Below, one piece after another: positions 58,501 to 64,000 of a stretch of 64,000 nucleotides of DNA (within the stretch, counting starts at the first letter, position 1; each line of letters opens with the position of its first letter). The translations under genes and the position numbers were made by a program. The stretch comes from Rallus limicola. Lineage: Eukaryota; Chordata; Aves; Gruiformes; Rallidae. The notes under the pieces were generated by a model, which was not told the origin of the DNA, did not search any database, and saw only the letters and a list, made by a program, of their open reading frames with translations. The stretch spans positions 9,553,287 through 9,617,286 of the forward strand of contig JAKCOZ010000015.1 of assembly GCA_022605955.1 (NCBI GenBank), written 5' to 3'.

Positions 58501-61500
58501 GAAGGAGTTTCACCTGAGACAAATTCAGCTTGTTCCTCCCAGCAGTGCCCAACAACAGACCCCCCAGGCAGAGGAGGATACAGCAGCTTAAGTCACAGCA
58601 AGCAAGGACAGAGCCTCTGCTGACAGCTCTGCTCCCTGCACAGGGACACTGGGACACTGTGTGGGCCAACTACCACAGGGATGCACAAGACCAAGAGACT
58701 GCTCTGCCTCCATGTTACTAATCTGAGAGAGTCTCCTTGCCACCCCCTTTCCAGGAAAGGAATTAGATAAGAATCCCTCCTCCCCAGGCACAGATTATCG
58801 AGTTAAAGGTGATGGAGCTTCCTTGAGCCCTCCATGATCTAGTGAGCCATCCTGGAAGCAATGAACAGATTCAAGGCTGGTTAAGCATCCCTGTCCCCAG
58901 CTCTCTCACTTTCATCCTGAAATGCAGGATGATTCCAGCACTGTTTCACTATGAGCAAGGCACAAAGCAAAGCCACGGCTGTCACCCCTCTACACCCCAA
59001 AGAGACAAAGAGCTCACCCTCACAAACGCGTACAGGCAGATGGACATCCAGTTGGTTAACAGCTTCTCTACCACTGTTTCTGTCCTGAAAGAGAGCATGA
59101 GGTTGGTCACAGAAATACAGTGCAGAGCAGGGAGGGATTTGGAGATAAAGATCACTCTCCTTGAGAAAAGATTAAGTGGTGATATAGGATCGAAGGGGGA
59201 AAAAAAACCAGAACGATAACTTCAAAGCACTTCAGAGACCAGTAAGATTAATGCTTTTGGTACCACTTACTGAGGCACTTGTTAGCCTGAAGGAGGCACC
59301 AAATTACAGAAATAGAGAAACAAGCAATGGGGACAGAGGAAAGCCTCTAGTAGGTCTCAAACAAGGGAAATTTATTCAGATCAGGAGGATGGACAAGAGG
59401 CTAACGGGGATCCAAATACAGAGGATACTTCAGGTGAGCTTCCCAACATGGCCTGACTGAGTCCAGGGACCTCTACACAGCAAAATGAGGGTAGCACACT
59501 TGGCAGAACCCTGGTACCTGAACACAGGGACAGAGTTCTGAAGATGAGAGATTTGGAGTGGACAATTCCAGCTTATTACTTTTTGTACACCTTTCCTGCT
59601 ATACTCCCTGCCAATTGCTGACCAGAGAGGACTACCACTGTTACTGCTTCCTCCTGTCTGATGCATGTTGTCTGGACAGACACTGGTTTTACAGCTGCAG
59701 CCTGTGCCATGATGTTATCCTACTCACTGGAGCTTCAGAACTTGCCAGGTAGGCAGAAAGACTCTGCCCCCCTGAGTAGCTTGCAGTGGGACTGTGGCTG
59801 GTGCACTCACCTCCGCAGCATCAGCTTGGGGTTCTTGGCCACATACTGCTCCACAAGGTCATTCAGGAGAGTTTTGAGGATGTCAGTGAAGTACTCCAGC
59901 TTCCCATGCAGCGACACGGTGAGTAGTGATGCCACATAGGCCCGGTCTCTCGGAGAGAAAGTGCGCTGGATTTCCAGAGTGTGGATGAACTGGTGGGGAG
60001 AGAGATAAGCCAGTGTGTGAATCTACTGAAGACAAGGCAGCCACAGCTACTGGCTCTTGGGAGAAGTCATGCTGCAGGGAGCGATTCAGGAGTGAACCTT
60101 AATGGCACTGCCTGCTTCCTGCCACCACCTACAGTATTGTGGCCCTGACCCCACAGAGCAGGCTGCAAGCAGGGAGAGGGACATTACCTTGGTGAGGAAA
60201 AGTTTGCTGTTGAGCAGGTTGGAGAGCTGGACCAAGCCCTGCTCCACAGTTTGCCGTCGGCACTCAGGGATGTCCAGGTCCCTTTGCAGTGGTGACTCAC
60301 GGTGGCCCGGGAAGAAAATACGCTCTGCGTAGGACTTGTAGTCCAAGAAGGGGATTCCTGTGCCCACAAGGTCACTTGTGAGGTCCATCATCTCAGTCAT
60401 CAGGTCTGAGGGAAAGGAAATGCCTGTGAGGTTGACCATACAATCTCATGGAGGCAGAGCATGAGATGAGTGCAGGAGCTAGGGCCAGCAGGGACTGAGG
60501 AAGAGAAAGGCTGTTTCCTGCTAGGAAGAGGCACATTGGGATCCCAATGCTAGAACATTTAAAATTAGACCAGGCACTGGGAAAAAGCACACGAATAAAC
60601 TTCCAGCCTTGGGGGAGAACCAAAAGGTGAATCTGGTGATGTTCTTATTTCCAGTCAGGGGCTGGCAGCTGGCTTCCAATTTTATAACAAGGAAGCCACT
60701 GTTCAGCCCAGATCTGTGGTTACAGGCACCACCTACAAGAGGATTAGAGATCTCCTGCTCTTCACTGCTTCCCACATTAGTTGGGCATCACAGCCTGAGT
60801 CACTCGCACAGTTTCAGAGCCCCAGGTCTCCCACACAAGGGCTTACTGCTCTAAGTACAAGGTTTGTGGGCCCAGAAGACAGGGGGTCATTCACCTTGTC
60901 CTACACAGAGGCTGGGCTAGCTGTCCTTAAGATCTCTCCAAGATCTCTCTGACCTTTGGCTCTTCATCTGAGCCTGGAGAACAAACTAGAGAATCAGAGG
61001 GATCTCTGGATAGATCACTGTGCTCTGAATTAAAGGAAGAATTAAAAATGAAAGAATTTGGCTCTGTTTCAATGGACTGGCAGAAGATAAAAGTTATTGC
61101 CTACTCTGAGCTGCCCAGACAAGTATACAGGAAGGGAAAGAGGAAGGGCTGAGAGTGGTTCTTCAAGCTTCCCTGAAGCTGCAAGAATTTAAGAGCTCTG
61201 TGACTGACCTGTGAATTCCTTTTTGCATCTGTCCCGAACACTTGTTTCCAGATTTTCCAGCTGGATTTGAACTTTCTTGTAATCTCTGAGAGCCTGTTTG
61301 CTCTTCCTCCTGCAATAAAAAGTAGAATTGTTCCCAGTGGCCCTAGCCCAGGGATTGTCCTTGCCAACTATTGTGTTGCTGCCAAATGCAATTGGTGTTG
61401 AAATGACTTCTACTGAATATCATCTTCCTAGGATACCAGTGTCCTGTAAACTAGATGTATCTCTTAGAGCACCCATTAGGCGTGGTCTCTGAAGGAACCA

Positions 61501-63958
61501 CAATGCAGGCTGTGACCATCAGGTACAACATTCCTCACACACCCCACAACAGTAGGGGCTCAGAATTTGGCTCCAAATAAAGATGACCAGGACCTTGTTT
61601 AGGCCCAAGATGTTTACATGTGGCCACATCCACTGAGAAACGTGGTAGTGGAACGTAAAGACCTTATACAACTCCAGAGTTTCTTACCTGTATATGAAGA
61701 CAATGACCAGAACAATCAATGCCACAAAGGATGCACCAACACCCAAGCCAATCTGTGCCTCCAGTGGGAAGGTGAGCTGGCTTTCTGTGTCATACTGCAC
61801 TCGGCCCAGGAGGAAGTTCAGGTTTCCCATCTGTACCTGTGTAAGAAAGCGTGTGCCATGATGTGAGCTCAGTGAAGTAATGGGATGCAAAGCCACAGGG
61901 TTTCTCCAGAACAGGTACAGGTGGCACACAGCTGTAGCAAAGCTGTCCCACAGCTAACTCCTGAATCCAGCTATACCATTTGCTTTCAGGCAATGTTTGG
62001 CATGTAAGAGTAGAGTTGAGAATAAGAGCAGCTCCTTGGCCCCCTGGTACCTTCCCTGTCCCCCACCAGGGCTCCTGCCTTTTTTCCTCTTCCCATCTCA
62101 CTCCCTGCCTCCACCACTACTTCTTGCTTGTGCTTCAGCAAACAACAGGATTCCTTATGGCACTGCTGATCCCTACCGTGAACTCTGGGAGCAAGTCTGT
62201 GCCCTCCCGCTTCGTGCGGTGCCGTGGAGCTGGCTGCTCAGAGGGAGGCTCACAGTAGAGATGATTTCTTGTTAGTGTCTTCACCACACAGATTCCTTCC
62301 CCAATCATAGCCATAACTTCATCCTTGGAAATAGCCAGATCTAGATTTTCCCCCTGGAACAGATGTGGAACAGGACACTAAATTGGGGAAAACACAACTC
62401 TGTTTCCATGGCTCCAGAAAAGATGGAAGAGACCAATACCATAGGGTGAAAACAGCCTTTTTTTCTTCTCTGACTGGGCTTGCATCTGAATTGGCCACAG
62501 AAGCTCATTTTGTAAGTGAAAAGCTTCCCTTGCATGCGATGTAATGACCGTTTTAGGCCCCACACCATGCTGCATAAATAGCCGGTCATCTTAAGGCACT
62601 TCAGCCACAGACTGACTAAGCTCACCTCTTCCTTCTGCCTGTATGTGCATATACACATAAATACATACATACACACAATGTGTACATGTAAAATCTCATG
62701 GCAGTTAACCTAAGCACTCAGAAGTGAGTCAGTCAAAGGCTTTCAAAGGCATAACACATTTAGACTTTTCTTAACACAAACCTGCTTTAAGTTTTGGGGA
62801 TTAAGACTTTGGGGTTTGTTTGGTTGGATTTTTTTTTTTTAATAGAACCACGCTGACTGATGTTAATGACATATTTTGTATTTAAATACTTTCCAAGGTG
62901 CATCCTGCAGCAGCTTTTTCATGCTTTTGCCCAGAGCTGTGTCAGGGTATTCTGACAGGTTGGCAGATCAAACCTCCTTGCGCTTTGAAAACTTATGTCT
63001 TGTTAGTTCTCTTCCAGTCTTCTCAAACAGCCCTATTCCTCCAAGATGCATTCAGTACCACCCATATGGCAGCAGTCTAGATGTTTCTAGCTTAGTACAT
63101 CCTCACAGTTTTTACTCATATGTGAAAAAAGAGCAAGTGGTGAAAGTGCATTTTCAGCTGCAGGCGTTACCTTTCAGAATGAGAACTGGACTCGCAACTT
63201 CCTTTCCAGACAAAAGAAATACCTCTGTTTTTTTTCCTGCACGTACAGGGAGAACCATCAACCACTCTGCCCTTCTGTATCAACTTTAAAGAATGATTTT
63301 CCTACCTCTACCTAGTAACAGGTCTTCCCTGCTGCCAGGATTCTTTTACCCCTAAGTTAGTTCTAGAGGAAACTGAAGAAGTTCCGACAAAGCTGGCAGC
63401 TGGAAGCAGGGTGTGGGGTTTGTTTAGTACCAATATCTCATATACAAATCATTTATTAGGACAAAAAATAAAAAAGCATAGTAGTTTCCACAAGGCCCTT
63501 AATAATGATTTATGGGGTCAAGAGGCTTTTTTCATGTACTCTTTTCCTTCCTCTTCAGTAGCATTTCTCATAGGCCAGAGCAGATGTGCTGTGACAGCTT
63601 CCAAGCCTTTCAGATAGTTTAAAACCTTAGATGCTACATGACACCAATTTAAAACACTGGGATTAGAGAGAACTTTGTACAAGGAGCATTATTTACAACT
63701 AGTTTTTTGTGTTACCTCCACAGAGATGACACTTCCTGGCTTGTGGCGATATGGCTTGGCAGGATCTTCAGCGTTCAATGGTTTTAGGATGGGGTTGACT
63801 TCATAAGAGAAGGGCATGGGATGCAGAGAGTTGAAATCAAAGCTCAGATTATCCAAAATAAATTCCAGTTTGATATGGACACTCCGCAACAGCAGGTTAA
63901 TGGCTGGAGTTTTGCACAGGATCAGGTAGGAGGAGTTAACAAGACAGGGTTCTTCAAA
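52453..63958 (-). CDS. PLXNB1: PLXNB1, C-terminal 814 residues (18 exons; 5' part lies beyond the right edge)
   Basis: Plexin-B1 is the single-pass receptor for semaphorin 4D and signals through R-Ras GAP activity and RhoGEFs bound at its PDZ ligand. Eighteen exons join in phase to 814 codons plus stop. Order: the last IPT-like extracellular region, membrane-proximal [13 protein letters not shown], a dibasic RTKR site, transmembrane segment [17 protein letters not shown], juxtamembrane coiled coil [23 protein letters not shown] part 1, the Rho-binding domain ([20 protein letters not shown]), GAP part 2 with [15 protein letters not shown], and the C-terminus [27 protein letters not shown] and [20 protein letters not shown] fit PLXNB1 better than PLXNB2 or PLXNB3 as I recall them. 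Sema and PSI domains are outside the window. Confidence 0.96.
52558..53092 (-). other. PLXNB1: PLXNB1 intron
   Basis: GT-AG intron of 535 bp. Nothing notable seen. Confidence 0.7.
53093..53167 (-). CDS. PLXNB1: PLXNB1 coding exon (25 codons)
   Basis: It encodes [20 protein letters not shown] then KYYDQ, with phase 0 at both ends. Confidence 0.95.
53529..53604 (-). CDS. PLXNB1: PLXNB1 coding exon
   Basis: It encodes [20 protein letters not shown] then AELSR, with donor CGG|GTAAAT. Confidence 0.95.
53694..53758 (-). CDS. PLXNB1: PLXNB1 coding exon
   Basis: It encodes [20 protein letters not shown] then E, and splits an Arg codon with the next exon. Confidence 0.95.
53759..54459 (-). other. 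PLXNB1: PLXNB1 intron with a possible CR1 fragment
   Basis: A 701 bp GT-AG intron. A stretch near 54135-54185 resembles inverted CR1 sequence (listed separately). Confidence 0.65.
54135..54185 (-). mobile_element. Possible CR1 fragment
   Basis: 'agtttttctgatggccaacc' and 'tgaacctcccacagcaaatc' follow inverted CR1 sequence. The fragment is short and diverged, so the call is tentative. Confidence 0.4.
54460..54607 (-). CDS. PLXNB1: PLXNB1 coding exon (GAP second arginine segment)
   Basis: It encodes [36 protein letters not shown] and [13 protein letters not shown]. The Arg in LPLRFW belongs to the conserved plexin GAP motif. Confidence 0.95.
54849..55009 (-). CDS. PLXNB1: PLXNB1 coding exon
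   Basis: It encodes [37 protein letters not shown] and [10 protein letters not shown], and splits a Ser codon with the next exon. Confidence 0.95.
55010..55977 (-). other. PLXNB1: PLXNB1 intron
   Basis: GT-AG intron of 968 bp. Nothing notable seen. Confidence 0.7.
55978..56144 (-). CDS. PLXNB1: PLXNB1 coding exon
   Basis: It encodes [20 protein letters not shown], an RRGS-type basic stretch, and [16 protein letters not shown]. Acceptor GTTTCAG, donor AAG|GTGAGA. Confidence 0.95.
56145..56711 (-). other. PLXNB1: PLXNB1 intron
   Basis: GT-AG intron of 567 bp. Nothing notable seen. Confidence 0.7.
56712..56796 (-). CDS. PLXNB1: PLXNB1 coding exon
   Basis: It encodes [20 protein letters not shown] then NQDYIPGE, following the Rho-binding domain. 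Confidence 0.95.
56797..57251 (-). other. PLXNB1: PLXNB1 intron
   Basis: GT-AG intron of 455 bp. Nothing notable seen. Confidence 0.7.
57252..57355 (-). CDS. PLXNB1: PLXNB1 coding exon
   Basis: It encodes [20 protein letters not shown] then [14 protein letters not shown], and starts by completing a Glu codon. Confidence 0.95.
57690..57867 (-). CDS. PLXNB1: PLXNB1 coding exon (Rho-binding domain)
   Basis: It encodes [38 protein letters not shown] and PDPDTLDL. This is the ubiquitin-like domain that binds Rac1/Rnd GTPases in B plexins. Confidence 0.95.
57868..58340 (-). other. PLXNB1: PLXNB1 intron
   Basis: GT-AG intron of 473 bp. Nothing notable seen. Confidence 0.7.
58341..58487 (-). CDS. 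PLXNB1: PLXNB1 coding exon
   Basis: It encodes [20 protein letters not shown], then [20 protein letters not shown] and REDLEYRTL. Confidence 0.95.
58488..59017 (-). other. PLXNB1: PLXNB1 intron
   Basis: GT-AG intron of 530 bp. Nothing notable seen. Confidence 0.7.
59018..59084 (-). CDS. PLXNB1: PLXNB1 coding exon
   Basis: It encodes [20 protein letters not shown] then VR. The 67 bp exon completes a split Arg codon. Confidence 0.95.
59085..59810 (-). other. PLXNB1: PLXNB1 intron
   Basis: GT-AG intron of 726 bp. Nothing notable seen. Confidence 0.7.
59811..59989 (-). CDS. PLXNB1: PLXNB1 coding exon (GAP part 1)
   Basis: It encodes [40 protein letters not shown] and [15 protein letters not shown]. 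The [12 protein letters not shown] arginine motif is typical of the first half of the plexin GAP domain. Confidence 0.95.
60188..60405 (-). CDS. PLXNB1: PLXNB1 coding exon
   Basis: It encodes [20 protein letters not shown], then [20 protein letters not shown] and [13 protein letters not shown]. Confidence 0.95.
60406..61208 (-). other. PLXNB1: PLXNB1 intron
   Basis: GT-AG intron of 803 bp. Nothing notable seen. Confidence 0.7.
61209..61309 (-). CDS. PLXNB1: PLXNB1 coding exon (juxtamembrane coiled coil)
   Basis: It encodes [20 protein letters not shown] then [13 protein letters not shown], a heptad-like segment just inside the membrane. Confidence 0.95.
61310..61687 (-). other. PLXNB1: PLXNB1 intron
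   Basis: GT-AG intron of 378 bp. Nothing notable seen. Confidence 0.7.
61688..61836 (-). CDS. PLXNB1: PLXNB1 coding exon (transmembrane segment)
   Basis: It encodes [18 protein letters not shown], then [20 protein letters not shown] and Y. The hydrophobic run is the single membrane span, followed by the basic stop-transfer residues of the next exon. Confidence 0.95.
61837..62176 (-). other. PLXNB1: PLXNB1 intron
   Basis: GT-AG intron of 340 bp. Nothing notable seen. Confidence 0.7.
62177..62353 (-). CDS. PLXNB1: PLXNB1 coding exon (membrane-proximal ectodomain, convertase-like site)
   Basis: It encodes [37 protein letters not shown] and [21 protein letters not shown] at 62218-62207 fits a furin-type R-X-K/R-R site. 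Proprotein-convertase processing of B plexins is known. Confidence 0.95.
62354..63715 (-). other. PLXNB1: PLXNB1 intron
   Basis: GT-AG intron of 1362 bp with an AT-rich centre and short ATAC repeats near 62650. No exon was seen inside. Confidence 0.7.
63716..63958 (-). CDS. PLXNB1: PLXNB1 coding exon (IPT-region; first exon seen)
   Basis: Exactly 81 codons, phase 0 at both ends. It encodes [39 protein letters not shown] and [19 protein letters not shown]. The acceptor TTTAG lies at the right edge; upstream exons fall outside. Confidence 0.94.
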
Positions 63959-64000
63959 CTAAACATGAAAGGCAAAAAAAAAGTGTCAGTAGCAAAACAC

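Noticed and set aside
52453..63958. PLXNB3 or PLXNB2 instead of PLXNB1
   Set aside because: PLXNB3 would suit the SRPK neighbour, but the GAP and C-terminal residues ([40 protein letters not shown]) match PLXNB1 and differ from PLXNB2/3 as I recall them.
1..64000. tRNA, rRNA, CRISPR or endogenous retrovirus
   Set aside because: No cloverleaf/B-box pattern, repeat-spacer array, LTR pair or gag/pol-like frame was seen on a hand read.

Overview
The window looks like a vertebrate genome, almost certainly a bird. It carries several 3' ends of CR1-type LINEs with the avian-style terminal 'gattctatgattct' signature. It also has short introns, strong CpG islands, and exons whose proteins read very close to tetrapod orthologues. 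All three genes I can support lie on the minus strand, so transcription runs from high to low coordinates. No bacterial features, CRISPR arrays, tRNAs or rRNAs were seen.

Region by region (minus-strand 5' to 3'): (1) 63958 to about 48590 holds the 3' half of plexin-B1 (PLXNB1). There are 18 in-phase exons from the last extracellular region through the transmembrane segment, split GAP domain and Rho-binding domain to the C-terminal PDZ ligand VTDL, followed by a roughly 3.9 kb 3' UTR. (2) 47.2 to 36.66 kb holds a complete, compact SR-protein kinase (SRPK family). It has 11 coding exons, 381 codons, a very short N-terminus and almost no spacer insert, one intron that only works as a U12-type AT-AC intron, and an upstream TATA/MEF2-like box. 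(3) 36.9 to 34.2 kb is a strong CpG island with CCAAT, NRF1 and YY1-type motifs. It contains the last SRPK exon and the SETD5 promoter and 5' UTR exon. (4) 35.15 kb to the left edge holds the 5' part of SETD5: a 26 kb first intron, a second CpG island at about 9.3 kb, the ATG exon at 8646, and five further coding exons. The gene runs off the left edge.

The most interesting point is the middle gene. In humans PLXNB1 and SETD5 are both on 3p but are not neighbours, and no SRPK lies there. SRPK3 sits beside PLXNB3 on Xq28, and SRPK2 sits beside KMT2E (the SETD5 paralogue) on 7q22. The trio PLXNB1-SRPK-SETD5 therefore looks like one intact copy of an ancestral PLXNB-SRPK-SETD5/KMT2E block, with an SRPK ohnologue that mammals seem to have lost. 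This is inferred from exon reading and remembered human gene order, and needs a phylogeny.

The genes are not an operon and I see no shared pathway. PLXNB1 is a semaphorin receptor, the kinase should phosphorylate RS-rich splicing factors, and SETD5 is a chromatin regulator. Exon boundaries were read by hand from splice motifs and checked by phase: all exons of each gene join without a frameshift.
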